From SAR116 cluster bacterium (GTDB lineage Bacteria; Pseudomonadota; Alphaproteobacteria; Puniceispirillales; Puniceispirillaceae): 44,980 nt of DNA. Shown piece after piece: positions 7,369-16,795 of this stretch. How positions within the stretch are numbered: the stretch's first letter is position 1; each line of letters opens with the position of its first letter. Position numbers and translations under genes: made by a program. The notes under the pieces were generated by a model. The model made no database searches. It was not told the origin of the DNA and worked only from the letters and a program-made list of their open reading frames with translations. The stretch is from positions 1-44,980 of the forward strand of contig SHBD01000011.1 of the NCBI GenBank assembly GCA_004212735.1, given 5' to 3'.

Positions 7369-8955
7369 ATGAATAAGCTGTTAAAGGGCTGTTTGGTTGC
7401 AGCCTCAATGGTATTGAGCAGTATCTCTGCGCATGCTGCGAAGGACGGGGGAACTTTGTCATTCCTCGTGCAGCCCGAGCCACCAACACTGGCGTCATAT
7501 GTATCAACCTCAGGGCCGATCGGTTTGGTTATGCCAAAGGTCTATGAAGGCCTGTTTGATTACGATAATGACGGAAAAATGATCCCTATTCTTGCCGAGA
7601 GCTATGAGATGAGCGCTGACGGTAAGACAGTGACATTTAAGTTGCGCAAGGGCGTAAAATGGCATGACGGAGAGCCGTTCACCTCTGCTGATGTGCAGTT
7701 CACCATTATGGATGTTCTGAAAAAGGTTCACCCACGCGGACCTAACTCGTTCCGAGAGGTCAGTGCCATTGAGACGCCTGACGCACACACCGCAATTTTC
7801 AAGCTGAACAAGCCTGCACCATATATGATGAGATCTTTCTCGGCTTATGAGTCACCAATGGTGCCAAAGCATTTACTTGAAGGGCAGGATGTCAAATCAG
7901 CCTCACTCGCCAACAATCCGGTTGGAACGGGTCCCTTTAAATTTGTTGAGTGGAAAAAGGGTCAATATATCCGCCTCGACAAAAATGAGGACTACTGGCA
8001 GGAGGGACTGCCGCACCTTGACAGAATTGTGGGGCGTTTCATTCCCGACGCATCAACAAGAACAGCTGCCATGGAAAATGGCGAGGTGCTCTATGCCGCT
8101 TACAATGCAATTCCAAACATTGATGCTGTTCGTTTGAAGGACCGTGATGATATTGATGTCACCACAGACGGTTATTCGATGATTAACCCGATGGCACTGA
8201 TTGAGTTCAACACCAAGGAGGGCCCATTTGTTGACCCGGCTGTCCGGCGCGCGATTTCAACTGCAATTGACCGTCGCTTCATGATTGACACAATCTTCTT
8301 TGGCTATGGCAAGCCTGCCACCAGCGCGCTGAGCAGCAATTTCAAGGCAACCAATCTTCACGCGGCGATGCCGAACTATCCGGAGCGTGGCGATGTTGCA
8401 AAAGCAAATGCAATGCTGGATGCGGCTGGCTTTGCGAAGAACTCTGATGGCGTTCGCCTCAACGGTGTTCTCGACATCATCCCTTACGGTGAGGACTGGC
8501 GCCGTGCGGGTGAATATCTCAAGCAGGTAATGGGAGATATCGGCATCAATCTGGAACTGCGCTATGAAGACGTGCCAACATGGTTGAAGCGTGTCTATCA
8601 CCGCTATGACTTCCAGATGAACGTCAATTACTTCTACCAGCTTCCAGACCCTGTTCTGGGCGTGCACAGACATTACGGCACCGACCAGATCCGCAAGGGC
8701 ACGCATTTCGTGAACTCCTCGCGGTACAGCAACCCGACACTTGACGCGTTGCTCGATTCAGGTGCCGGTGAGCCGGATGCAGCAAAGCGCACAGCGGCCT
8801 ATAACGAAATCCAACAAATTCTGGCAAATGACATGCCAGTTGTGAACCTGTTCGAGCTGGAATTCCTCGTTGTGTACAACAACAAGCTGAAGGGCGCATA
8901 TGGCTCAGCAATGGGTGCATATGGCTCGTTCCGTGAGGCCTACCTGGACGACTAG
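7369..8955 (+). CDS. ABC transporter substrate-binding protein, family 5 (Dpp/Opp/Nik type)
   Basis: This 528-residue periplasmic protein begins with a Sec signal peptide (residues 1-23, cleavage after SAHA). It has the family-5 layout: a GGTLSFLVQPEP opening strand, LAESYEMSADGKTVTFKLRKGVKWHDG split over residues 80-105, and later NNPVGTGPFKF. This family delivers peptides, opines, nickel or other small polar compounds to an ABC permease; the ligand cannot be told from sequence. AAGGGAG precedes the ATG. It is the first gene of an operon with two permeases, a fused ATPase and an amidase, which suggests an amide-containing ligand. A stem-loop directly after the gene probably gives it more stable mRNA than the downstream genes. 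Confidence 0.93.
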   Translation: MNKLLKGCLVAASMVLSSISAHAAKDGGTLSFLVQPEPPTLASYVSTSGPIGLVMPKVYEGLFDYDNDGKMIPILAESYEMSADGKTVTFKLRKGVKWHDGEPFTSADVQFTIMDVLKKVHPRGPNSFREVSAIETPDAHTAIFKLNKPAPYMMRSFSAYESPMVPKHLLEGQDVKSASLANNPVGTGPFKFVEWKKGQYIRLDKNEDYWQEGLPHLDRIVGRFIPDASTRTAAMENGEVLYAAYNAIPNIDAVRLKDRDDIDVTTDGYSMINPMALIEFNTKEGPFVDPAVRRAISTAIDRRFMIDTIFFGYGKPATSALSSNFKATNLHAAMPNYPERGDVAKANAMLDAAGFAKNSDGVRLNGVLDIIPYGEDWRRAGEYLKQVMGDIGINLELRYEDVPTWLKRVYHRYDFQMNVNYFYQLPDPVLGVHRHYGTDQIRKGTHFVNSSRYSNPTLDALLDSGAGEPDAAKRTAAYNEIQQILANDMPVVNLFELEFLVVYNNKLKGAYGSAMGAYGSFREAYLDD

Positions 8956-8965
8956 AAAAGCAGGA

Positions 8966-8992
8966 CTGGGCGCGAGAATTTTTCGTGCCCAG
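8966..8992 (+). terminator. Intercistronic stem-loop after the binding-protein gene
   Basis: Bases 8966-8975 pair with 8983-8992 (10 bp, one G-U) around a 7-base loop. No T-run follows, so it is more likely an mRNA-stabilising or partial-termination element that lets the binding protein be made in excess over the membrane subunits. Confidence 0.6.
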
Positions 8993-9064
8993 CTCCCTTG
9001 TTTAACGCTCAGATTTTGATTCTAAAAGACACCTCTAAATAAATTTAATGAAATTTACATTGCT

Positions 9065-10051
9065 ATGACCCGATCCACCAAAATCGTTAAATATGTCAGC
9101 AGGCGGCTGTTTCAGGGCGTGCCCATCATTCTGGCAATCATTATCATCAATTTCTTTCTGCTCAATCTGGCAGAGGGTGATGCCGTTGATGTGCTTGCGG
9201 GTGAAGCCGGCTCGGCAACACCCGAATACATGGCGCAACTGCGGGCCAAATTTGGCCTCGATCAACCGCTTCCTGTGCAATTGCTTGTCTATCTGAAAAA
9301 CGTACTTGCCCTCGATCTTGGTTATTCTTTCCGCCATGATATGCCGGTCAGCGATCTGATCTTTGACAGGTTTTTTGCAACAGGATTGCTGATGACCTGC
9401 ACCATCTTGCTGGCGGTCGGCTTTGGTGTCCTGTTGGGCCTGCTTGCGGCAATGCGGCTGAACACCTGGAAAGACGCTGTCATTACAGTCTTTGCGCTGA
9501 TCACATATGCCACACCTTTGTTTTGGGTCGGTCTGATGATGATTGTTGTGTTCTCGCTAAAACTGGGTTGGCTGCCGACAAGTGGCATGGAGAATGTCGC
9601 CGCCTTCTACGAGGGATGGGACCGGGTAAAAGATATTGCCGTGCATCTCATCCTGCCAACAGTGACGCTGTCACTGTTTTATCTGGCACTCTACACGCGC
9701 ATGATGCGGGCCTCAATGCTCGAACAATATGGTCAAGACTATGTGGTGACAGCCAGAGCCAAAGGACTGACAGAACGACGGATCACCTTTGTCCATGTCC
9801 TGCGCAATGCTCTTCTGCCGGTTGTGACGATGGCGGGGGTCCAGGTTGGTGCCCTGATTGGCGGATCGGTGATTGTCGAGTCGGTCTTTGCATGGCCCGG
9901 CCTTGGGATGCTCGCTTTTGAATCGCTGTTCGCACGTGACCTCAACCTGCTGCTTGGGATTTTCATGCTGTCATCAATTCTAGTGATTGTGGTCAATTTG
10001 ATAGTGGACATCATATACTGCTTCCTCGACCCGCGGATCGAGGTTTCCTGA
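9065..10051 (+). CDS. ABC transporter permease, DppB/OppB type
   Basis: This 328-residue inner-membrane protein has the DppB plan: an N-terminal membrane segment at about 20-40 after the RRLFQGVP start, a periplasmic loop, then five further hydrophobic segments. The EAA loop sits at YVVTARAKGLTERRI (about 222-236), where the ATPase docks. The C-terminus is of the FLDPRIEVS type usual for the family. It follows the binding-protein gene after 109 bases containing a stem-loop and ends one base before the start of the partner permease. It forms the heterodimeric channel with the next gene product. Confidence 0.92.
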   Translation: MTRSTKIVKYVSRRLFQGVPIILAIIIINFFLLNLAEGDAVDVLAGEAGSATPEYMAQLRAKFGLDQPLPVQLLVYLKNVLALDLGYSFRHDMPVSDLIFDRFFATGLLMTCTILLAVGFGVLLGLLAAMRLNTWKDAVITVFALITYATPLFWVGLMMIVVFSLKLGWLPTSGMENVAAFYEGWDRVKDIAVHLILPTVTLSLFYLALYTRMMRASMLEQYGQDYVVTARAKGLTERRITFVHVLRNALLPVVTMAGVQVGALIGGSVIVESVFAWPGLGMLAFESLFARDLNLLLGIFMLSSILVIVVNLIVDIIYCFLDPRIEVS

Positions 10052-10052
10052 C

Positions 10053-10886
10053 ATGTCGACATTCTGGCAACGTTACAAACGAAACAAATCTGCCGTCTTT
10101 GGCCTTGCTGTCATTATTATTGTCATCATCATGGCAGCGACAGCAAATTTCCTGTACCCGTTCGACCCTTTCAGACTAGCTGGAAAACCACTGTCGGGGC
10201 CGGGAATGAATGGATTTTGGCTCGGCAGTGACTCACTTGGCCGGGATGTGGCCGCCGGTATTGTGCATGGTGCCAAGACCAGTCTGCTGATTGGCCTGAT
10301 CGCAACCCTTGTTGCGATTTTCATCGGCATCGTTTTTGGTGCCTTTGCCGGATATTACGGTGGTCGTCTAGATGATATCCTGATGCGCATCACCGAGATC
10401 TTTCAGACGATCCCCTCCTTCATTTTTGCCATCTTGCTGGTGGCCATCATGAAGCCGTCAATCGTCAGTATAGTCATCGCCATTGCCGTGGTGTCATGGC
10501 CGGGTGTAGCGAGGCTTGTCAGGGGTGAGTTTCTGGCACTGAAAAATCGGGAATTCGTACAGGCCTGTCATACCCTCGGCATGAATGATTTGCGGATTAT
10601 GCTGCGTGAAATTCTGCCAAACTGTATGAGTCCGATTATTGTGATTGGCTCGCTGATGGTTGCTACAGCCATCCTGATCGAGAGCGGCCTTGCCTTTCTA
10701 GGTTTGGGGGATCCCAATATCATGAGCTGGGGGTTTCAGATTGGCGCAGGACGAACCATGCTGCGCTCAGCATGGTGGGTCTGCACCTTCCCCGGGGTTG
10801 CAATCCTGATAACGGTTTTGGCTATTAATCTTGTTGGTGAAGGGCTGAATGATGCCTTGAACCCCAGGTTGCGAGAGAGAAATTGA
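10053..10886 (+). CDS. ABC transporter permease, DppC/OppC type
   Basis: This 277-residue membrane protein is the DppC-type partner. It has a short cytoplasmic N-terminus, one membrane segment, and a periplasmic stretch with the family motif WLGSDSLGRDVAAGIVHGAKTS split around residue 60. Five more segments follow, with an EAA loop at REFVQACHTLGMNDLRI (about 167-183) and the conserved GLAFLGLGDPN segment. The start follows the previous stop by one base, and the end overlaps the ATPase start by 4 bases (TTGA), so the three membrane-complex genes are translationally coupled. Confidence 0.92.
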   Translation: MSTFWQRYKRNKSAVFGLAVIIIVIIMAATANFLYPFDPFRLAGKPLSGPGMNGFWLGSDSLGRDVAAGIVHGAKTSLLIGLIATLVAIFIGIVFGAFAGYYGGRLDDILMRITEIFQTIPSFIFAILLVAIMKPSIVSIVIAIAVVSWPGVARLVRGEFLALKNREFVQACHTLGMNDLRIMLREILPNCMSPIIVIGSLMVATAILIESGLAFLGLGDPNIMSWGFQIGAGRTMLRSAWWVCTFPGVAILITVLAINLVGEGLNDALNPRLRERN

Positions 10887-12541
10887 CGGAAAAACTTCTT
10901 CAAATAGACAATCTGTTCATTGAATTGCCGACCGGCTCTGAACGGCAACATGCAGTTCAGGACCTGTCGTTGGAACTCGCTCAAGGTGAAACACTTTGTG
11001 TCGTTGGCGAGAGCGGGTCCGGAAAATCATTGACGGCACGCGCGGTAATGGGGCTGTTGCCAGCGCCGCATGTCCGCGTTTCCGGCGGACAGATCAATTT
11101 CAATAGTGAGGACGTAACCAAAGCAACATATGACAGGTTGCGGGACATTCGCGGCAGCGAGATATCGATGATTTTTCAGGAGCCGATGACCGCACTTAAC
11201 CCGGTAATGTCCATCGGCAACCAGATTGATGAGATCTTTCGCTATCATGTGAGTATGTCGCGCTCCGAGCGCATTGAGCGGGCAATAGAATTGCTGCGGG
11301 ATGTTAATTTGCCAAACCCGGAGCAGATCATGAATGCCTACCCGCACGAACTGTCCGGAGGACAGCGGCAGCGCTCAATGATTGCGATGGCACTGGCGCT
11401 AAAGCCACAGATTTTGATCGCTGATGAACCGACAACCGCGCTTGATGTGACAACTCAGGCGCAGATTCTAAAATTGATCCGTGACATGCAGACCGCCAGC
11501 AACACAGGTGTGCTGTTCATAACGCATGATTTCGGCGTTGTCGCTGACATTGCTGACCGGGTGGTGGTGATGCAGCATGGCATTGTTGTAGAAAGCGGAA
11601 CGGTAAATCAGGTTCTGAATTCGCCGGAACACCCCTACACGCAGGCTCTCATCAGTGCGGTGCCAAGCCTCATGCCGCGCGAGGCACGCTCGCGGTTGGA
11701 GAAAACCGTTTTGCAGGTCAGGGGTTTGAACAAGACCTTTGGTGGGGGCAAAAGTTTCTTTGGCTTTGGCAAGCCAAACCGTGAGGTTAGAGCTGTAAAG
11801 GATGTTGAGCTTGATCTTCACAAGGGTGAAACACTTGGCGTTGTTGGTGAAAGTGGATCGGGCAAATCCACGTTGGCGCGATGCATAATCCGCCTGATGG
11901 ATACCGACTCGGGAGAGATATCTATTGACGGAAACGAGATAAATGGTCTCAGCCGGGCAGAAATGCGTCCGTGGCGCAACAAGATCCAGATGGTCTTTCA
12001 GGATCCCTTTGCCTCTCTGAATCCAAGGGTGCGGGTGGGAGATATCATTGCCCAGGGTCCTGTTACGCAGGGCATCGACCGGGACGAGGCGATCAAGCGG
12101 GCGCGTGAACTCATCTCCATCGTTGGCCTTGATGGGAGAGCTTTTGACAGGTTTCCACATGAATTTTCCGGTGGTCAAAGACAGCGCATCGGAATCGCGC
12201 GGTCACTTGCACTCAAGCCAGAAATTCTGATCGCCGACGAACCGGTGTCGGCGCTGGATGTGTCCATTCAAGCGCAAATCCTGAAACTTCTCGATGAAAT
12301 TCGTGACCAGATGAATCTGTCCATGCTGTTCATTACACATGATTTGCGTGTTGCCGCACAAGTCTGTGATCGCCTTGCTGTGATGCGCTACGGCGAGATT
12401 GTCGAGACAGGTGCCACGGCCAAACTTTTTGCCAATCCACAACATAGCTACACACGCGATTTGTTGGCTGCGGTACCCGGCAAAGAGTGGAAAACCGGTG
12501 CCAAATCATCATCAGTTAAGTCCAGGACGAAATCGGCCTAG
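10883..12541 (+). CDS. Fused dual ATP-binding protein of the peptide-type ABC importer
   Basis: This 552-residue protein contains two complete nucleotide-binding domains, equivalent to DppD and DppF joined in one chain as in GsiA or YejF. Domain 1 has Walker A GESGSGKS (42-49), signature LSGGQ (157-161) and Walker B ILIADE (177-182). Domain 2 has Walker A GESGSGKS (322-329), signature FSGGQ (428-432) and ILIADEP after it. The start is a TTG overlapping the permease stop, preceded by GAGAGAGA. Both sites look catalytically intact. It powers import by the permeases encoded upstream and precedes the amidase gene by 41 bases. Confidence 0.94.
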   Translation: MTEKLLQIDNLFIELPTGSERQHAVQDLSLELAQGETLCVVGESGSGKSLTARAVMGLLPAPHVRVSGGQINFNSEDVTKATYDRLRDIRGSEISMIFQEPMTALNPVMSIGNQIDEIFRYHVSMSRSERIERAIELLRDVNLPNPEQIMNAYPHELSGGQRQRSMIAMALALKPQILIADEPTTALDVTTQAQILKLIRDMQTASNTGVLFITHDFGVVADIADRVVVMQHGIVVESGTVNQVLNSPEHPYTQALISAVPSLMPREARSRLEKTVLQVRGLNKTFGGGKSFFGFGKPNREVRAVKDVELDLHKGETLGVVGESGSGKSTLARCIIRLMDTDSGEISIDGNEINGLSRAEMRPWRNKIQMVFQDPFASLNPRVRVGDIIAQGPVTQGIDRDEAIKRARELISIVGLDGRAFDRFPHEFSGGQRQRIGIARSLALKPEILIADEPVSALDVSIQAQILKLLDEIRDQMNLSMLFITHDLRVAAQVCDRLAVMRYGEIVETGATAKLFANPQHSYTRDLLAAVPGKEWKTGAKSSSVKSRTKSA

Positions 12542-12582
12542 GTAAGCGCATTTTTGGTGCGTTGATTTTTCAAGGAGACGCA

Positions 12583-13959
12583 ATGCCAGATCTTCTCGGA
12601 ACCATTGAAAGTTTGACGGATTGTTATACGGCGGGAAGCCTGAAACCGAGCCAAGTCGTTGCTGCGCATATTGATCAAATCAACAATAGAGACTCAAGGC
12701 TTGGTGCCTTTCAGAATGTCTTTTTTGACAAGGCCATGGAACAGGCCAGCGCCGCCGACAAAATGTTGTCTGCTGGCTACAGGCTGGGACCACTTCACGG
12801 CATTCCATTCGCGCTGAAAGATATTTACGATTGTGAGCGGCATATCTGCACGCGTGGGTCAATGGCCCTCAAAGACCGTGTATCACCTGTCACCGGAACC
12901 GTTGTTCACCGCCTGCTCGCGGCGGGAGGCATCCTTCTTGGCCGCACCAAGACGGTTGAGCATGCCTTTGGGGCATGGGGGACAAACCAAAAAATGGGAA
13001 GTCCATGCAACCCGTGGATAGCGGATAACCACCATATAGCCGGCGGTTCGTCCTCGGGGTCGGCAGTCGCCACAGCTGCTGGCATGGCGGTTTGTGCGAT
13101 TGGGTCTGATACTGGCGGCTCTGTGAGGTTGCCAGCATCGTTTTGCGGTGTTACCGGATTGAAAATCACAGAGGGGCGGTTGCCGTGCGATGGAATTATG
13201 CCTCTGTCACAGACACTTGATACCCCGGGGCCAATCACCCAGACAGTTGCCGATAGTGTCATTTTGTTTGATGTGATGGCAGGACGAGATGGCACGGTGA
13301 TCGATGCTGACAGACAAAACGGCGCAGGTATATATTCGGCGCTGCACGATAGGGTGGCCGGATTGAGACTTGGCAGCATATCCGATAAGGAACGGGCGCA
13401 TTGCTCCAACGCTGTTTTGGCAGGCTATGACAATGCCCTTTCCGCGCTGCGGGAAATGGGGGCGTTGACGTCCCCTTTTTCCTCACCGTTTGGATATCGC
13501 GATCTGGCAGATGACAATGGTGCCATCACCTCGATCGAGGCCTATGCCAATCATGGTCACCTCTATGAGCAGGCAGATTTGCCGATGGATGAGGATGTCC
13601 GCAAGCGGGTGATGCAAGGCAAGACATATCCGGCATATGCCTATCTGGAAATGCTCAAAGAGCGACGGCGCAAGGGACAGAAATTCATTTCAGCGATGCA
13701 GGGATTTGATGCCCTGTTGACGCCGACCACCACCTGCACAGCACCACCTCTAAGTGAGGTGGATCAGTCAATCTCTCCGGCACATTTCACCCGTCCATTC
13801 AATTATCTTGGACTTTGTGGCCTGAGTGTTCCCATCGGTCTGGCAGATGATGGGCTGCCGCTCGGCCTGCAGATTGTGGCGCGCCCCCTTGATGAGGCAA
13901 TGGCTGTCCGGGTCGGCAGTTGCCTTGAAAGGACATTGCCCAAAATTGGTCGGCCATAG
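12583..13959 (+). CDS. Amidase-signature hydrolase
   Basis: This protein of about 458 residues belongs to the amidase signature family. The Ser-cisSer-Lys triad is in place: Lys79 in ALKD, Ser156 in GGSSSGS (154-160) and nucleophile Ser180 in GSDTGGS (174-180), almost the same numbering as GatA. It hydrolyses a C-N amide bond; the substrate is unknown. ATG 12583 is preferred over the in-frame TTG at 12562 because AAGGAGA lies just before it. It is the last gene of the peptide-type ABC operon, so it probably acts on an imported amide. A GatA role is unlikely, as no gatB or gatC is adjacent and the context is catabolic. Confidence 0.92.
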   Translation: MPDLLGTIESLTDCYTAGSLKPSQVVAAHIDQINNRDSRLGAFQNVFFDKAMEQASAADKMLSAGYRLGPLHGIPFALKDIYDCERHICTRGSMALKDRVSPVTGTVVHRLLAAGGILLGRTKTVEHAFGAWGTNQKMGSPCNPWIADNHHIAGGSSSGSAVATAAGMAVCAIGSDTGGSVRLPASFCGVTGLKITEGRLPCDGIMPLSQTLDTPGPITQTVADSVILFDVMAGRDGTVIDADRQNGAGIYSALHDRVAGLRLGSISDKERAHCSNAVLAGYDNALSALREMGALTSPFSSPFGYRDLADDNGAITSIEAYANHGHLYEQADLPMDEDVRKRVMQGKTYPAYAYLEMLKERRRKGQKFISAMQGFDALLTPTTTCTAPPLSEVDQSISPAHFTRPFNYLGLCGLSVPIGLADDGLPLGLQIVARPLDEAMAVRVGSCLERTLPKIGRP

Positions 13960-13977
13960 CTCCGCGTCTGTTAAACT

Positions 13978-16089
13978 CTAAGAAGCACCCACAAACCGGT
14001 TGACCACGTTGCGCAGCAGACGGGACACATTATTGTCGAACTTGTTCCACGGCAGGCTGCCACAAAAGGTAATTGAACCAACGGCGAACACTTCACCACC
14101 AGACGGTGTTTTCGCATACACCATATCAGCACGTTTTGCCTGCGCCTCACTGTCGCCCGACAGATTGGTGAGATGAGTGAGCTGTTCTTCTGGCACAAGC
14201 ATGAAACTGTCGCCAAAGGACTGTGCAAGGATGGTGATGTCCAATCCGTTATCAAGGGCAGGATCGACACGATCAAGCTCAAACCCGGCTGCACCATTGC
14301 CGCTAAAGCCAAAATCGCCAATCACATCATCATTGATACCGTTGAAAACCCAATCAAAAGCAGGCTCAAAACAGATGCGTTGATAGCCCTCACCAACAAA
14401 CACACCCTGCGCAGCAAAACCAATTCCAACAAGCTGCTGAGGCGGCCTTGCGTTTCGCCTCCACAATCCACCATAGGAGCCGTCAAAGCCATTATAATAC
14501 TCGCCAGGTTCCGATGCCCACGCGCGCAAGCCATCTTCAGCCCGGCGAATTTCAAGCAAATCGGGATCTTCCGAATGCCTGACAATGCGCCAATAAAATC
14601 CGTTACCCCCGAGATAGATCAATCGTCCGCCCCGATCGCGATAGGCCATCAGAGCATCCAGCGTGGCCGCGGTGTGATATTCCGGGTGAGTGCCAGTCAT
14701 TACGGCATCGTAACCTCTGATTACTTCCACACCTTCGCGGTCAAGCTCATCATCGGTGATAATGTCATACTCGATGTCCTGATTATGCAGCCAGGAGATG
14801 AGATGACTGTCGGCCTGAAAATGCCGCAATCCGGAACAGGTCGCCGCGCCAAACGTGATGTATCCGGGACGCAGGTTGAAAAGCGGCCTTTTATGAGAAG
14901 CATGACAGATGCCACTTCCATCATGAAAGGTGTTGTAAGTGGATAAACCATATTCGGGGTACGCCGCTGGATTATGGGGATAGGCCCCATCTGAGGCAAT
15001 GCGGTCCTGCCAGGATGGTGAGTAATCCGGGCGCGCATGATTTCCATAGATCGCGTAGGTAAAAGTGGAAACCAGAACGCACAGTTTTGCCGTTGGCTTG
15101 CCCTTTGGGGGACAGACAAAAAATGGCATGGCGTCTTCATGCTCACCGCTGGAGATGCGCATCACATAAATGCCCGATGGCATGGATTGCGGCAGGTCGA
15201 AGGAAAAGCTGGTATCCCAGCCAAAATCATAGACGGCATCCTCATTAAAATGGATAGCTGCATAATGCTCAGGTTTGTGACGCCAGCACATTTCACTGGC
15301 GTCCCATAGGCTGCATCGAACCGCGCGGACTGGCGCGTTTGCCAAGCGCAGCGCATGACCTGCTGTGCCAAGAGCGCTTGGCACGTTCAGCGAGGTCATC
15401 TCATCAGCGAGATTCCATTTCCCAACCACTTCGCCATCAACACAGACTACCGGCGCTTCGATCCGGCCGTTGAAGAAACGTGCGATTGAGCCACCCAGAT
15501 CACACGCCGCAAGGAAAAGCGCACCCTCCAACACAGGGGCCAAAGTTGTTTTCGTTTCGACAGTCATGCCCTCATCCCGGGCACCATTGCGAATTTCATC
15601 AACCCGCAAATTCATCTGCCCGTCAGTGGCAATCATCGCGGTGATTTTCCACCATCGCTTCAGGGTTAGTGGTGCAGGTACAACCAATTCAGACGCGGAG
15701 TCTGTCCAACAAACCCTCCCTTCGCCATCAAGCGTGATTTCAATGTTCCCCACAGACATGATCGTTTGCCGATTACCCGTCAAAATGGTTGGCATAACGG
15801 TCACGGAAAACTCGATTTTTTCACCCACAAATTGTGAAACTGTCTCTGCAGTCACTGCATATGAGCCCGGGGTAAATTTCTGTTCCCGGCCCTCAAATTC
15901 TAGAGGCGCAAACAAATCATCGCAGCGTGTCTCAACAACACTCATGCCAGATGGATTGGCGTCAGCGGAGATAGAGCGAGACAGCCGTGCCGATACAGGA
16001 GTTTGGGTTTTACAGGAAATTTTAAAATCCAGCGTTTCACCCGGCCGCGCCGACAGTCTGTCCGAATAACCAATAAGTTCGATTGCCAT
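13978..16089 (-). CDS. N,N-dimethylformamidase large (beta) subunit homologue
   Basis: This 703-residue protein resembles the large chain (DmfA2) of N,N-dimethylformamidase, which hydrolyses dimethylformamide to dimethylamine and formate with a mononuclear iron. The N-terminal third looks like beta-rich lectin-type domains. The catalytic C-terminal region from about 330 has TYAIYGNHARPDY (344-356), PEYGLSTYNTF (378-388) and GTHPEY (466-471). By analogy with DmfA2, where iron is held by two Tyr and one Glu, Glu470 and Tyr residues in the first two segments are candidates. The gene is convergent with the amidase (18-base gap) and no small-subunit gene (DmfA1) is next to it. It may act on a different amide. 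No signal peptide is seen, so it is probably cytoplasmic. Confidence 0.85.
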   Translation of the reverse strand: MAIELIGYSDRLSARPGETLDFKISCKTQTPVSARLSRSISADANPSGMSVVETRCDDLFAPLEFEGREQKFTPGSYAVTAETVSQFVGEKIEFSVTVMPTILTGNRQTIMSVGNIEITLDGEGRVCWTDSASELVVPAPLTLKRWWKITAMIATDGQMNLRVDEIRNGARDEGMTVETKTTLAPVLEGALFLAACDLGGSIARFFNGRIEAPVVCVDGEVVGKWNLADEMTSLNVPSALGTAGHALRLANAPVRAVRCSLWDASEMCWRHKPEHYAAIHFNEDAVYDFGWDTSFSFDLPQSMPSGIYVMRISSGEHEDAMPFFVCPPKGKPTAKLCVLVSTFTYAIYGNHARPDYSPSWQDRIASDGAYPHNPAAYPEYGLSTYNTFHDGSGICHASHKRPLFNLRPGYITFGAATCSGLRHFQADSHLISWLHNQDIEYDIITDDELDREGVEVIRGYDAVMTGTHPEYHTAATLDALMAYRDRGGRLIYLGGNGFYWRIVRHSEDPDLLEIRRAEDGLRAWASEPGEYYNGFDGSYGGLWRRNARPPQQLVGIGFAAQGVFVGEGYQRICFEPAFDWVFNGINDDVIGDFGFSGNGAAGFELDRVDPALDNGLDITILAQSFGDSFMLVPEEQLTHLTNLSGDSEAQAKRADMVYAKTPSGGEVFAVGSITFCGSLPWNKFDNNVSRLLRNVVNRFVGAS

Positions 16090-16326
16090 TGAGCTTTCAC
16101 CACACTTAATTTTTTTTTACCTTGCTTAGCATATCAAGTCACTGGGGTTGGCGCACCAGCTAAGATATCTCTGCTGCTGACCGCTCGTGAAAATCTCTAT
16201 CCAGAGAGTTATGGTCGCCCCTCCGGCCCGTACCGAACAGTTTGGCTTTTTGCGATCAATCGGCTTTATGATAGGGTCGCACGTGTGGGAATTTCTATTC
16301 ACCAATGACAACAAGGGAGCCGGGCC
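16090..16326. other. Divergent intergenic region
   Basis: These 237 bases separate the DmfA2-like gene (minus) from the cupin gene (plus) and must hold the promoters of both. The plus-strand end has an AAGGGAGC ribosome site before 16327. I see no clear operator or RNA. Confidence 0.4.
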
Positions 16327-16623
16327 ATGAGCCGAGAAAAAGCTGTTCCAACCATTCAAGTCAATGATGAGAAAATCAGGGTAACGAGGTGGGATTTCAC
16401 ACCCGGTGCTGAGACCGGGTGGCATACGCACGGGATGGATTATGTCGTCGTTCCCCTGACGGATGGCACACTCTCGGCTGAACTTCCCGACGGCTCAGTT
16501 GTGGACAATCACCTTACCATCGGAAGCTCATATGCCCGAAGCGCGGGGGTTGAACACAACATTGTCAATGCAAGTAGCTCCCCATTCAGCTTCATCGAAG
16601 TGGAGTTCAAGCGACCGTCATAA
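16327..16623 (+). CDS. Small single-domain cupin protein
   Basis: This 98-residue protein is one beta-barrel cupin. Motif 1 is GWHTHGMDYVVVPLTDG (31-47), with His33 and His35 as likely metal ligands. A later His in GVEHNIVNAS is the likely motif-2 ligand. A clear AAGGGAGC site precedes the ATG. Such small cupins bind a metal and act as dioxygenases, isomerases or ligand sensors; the activity here cannot be assigned. It is divergent from the DmfA2-like gene and upstream of the PLP enzyme and dehydratase, so it may take part in the same catabolic set. It is not a recognisable DMFase small subunit. Confidence 0.85.
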   Translation: MSREKAVPTIQVNDEKIRVTRWDFTPGAETGWHTHGMDYVVVPLTDGTLSAELPDGSVVDNHLTIGSSYARSAGVEHNIVNASSSPFSFIEVEFKRPS

Positions 16624-16795
16624 ATCCCTGAAATTTTATCGACAGGACTATTGTGACTGCTCCAATGCTTCAAAACCATGTCAAAAATATCGGATAAGAC
16701 CCTCCCTTAAGTCAGACCTGATGTGACGCGGGAAAAAGAGCGGCGCCCCGGTGAAACACAGAGATTGAAATACAGAGAATTACAAGGAAAAAACA

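Noticed and set aside
14173-14946. 257-codon plus-strand frame inside the DmfA2-like gene
   Set aside because: The minus-strand frame is a full-length recognisable enzyme; this is its antisense shadow.
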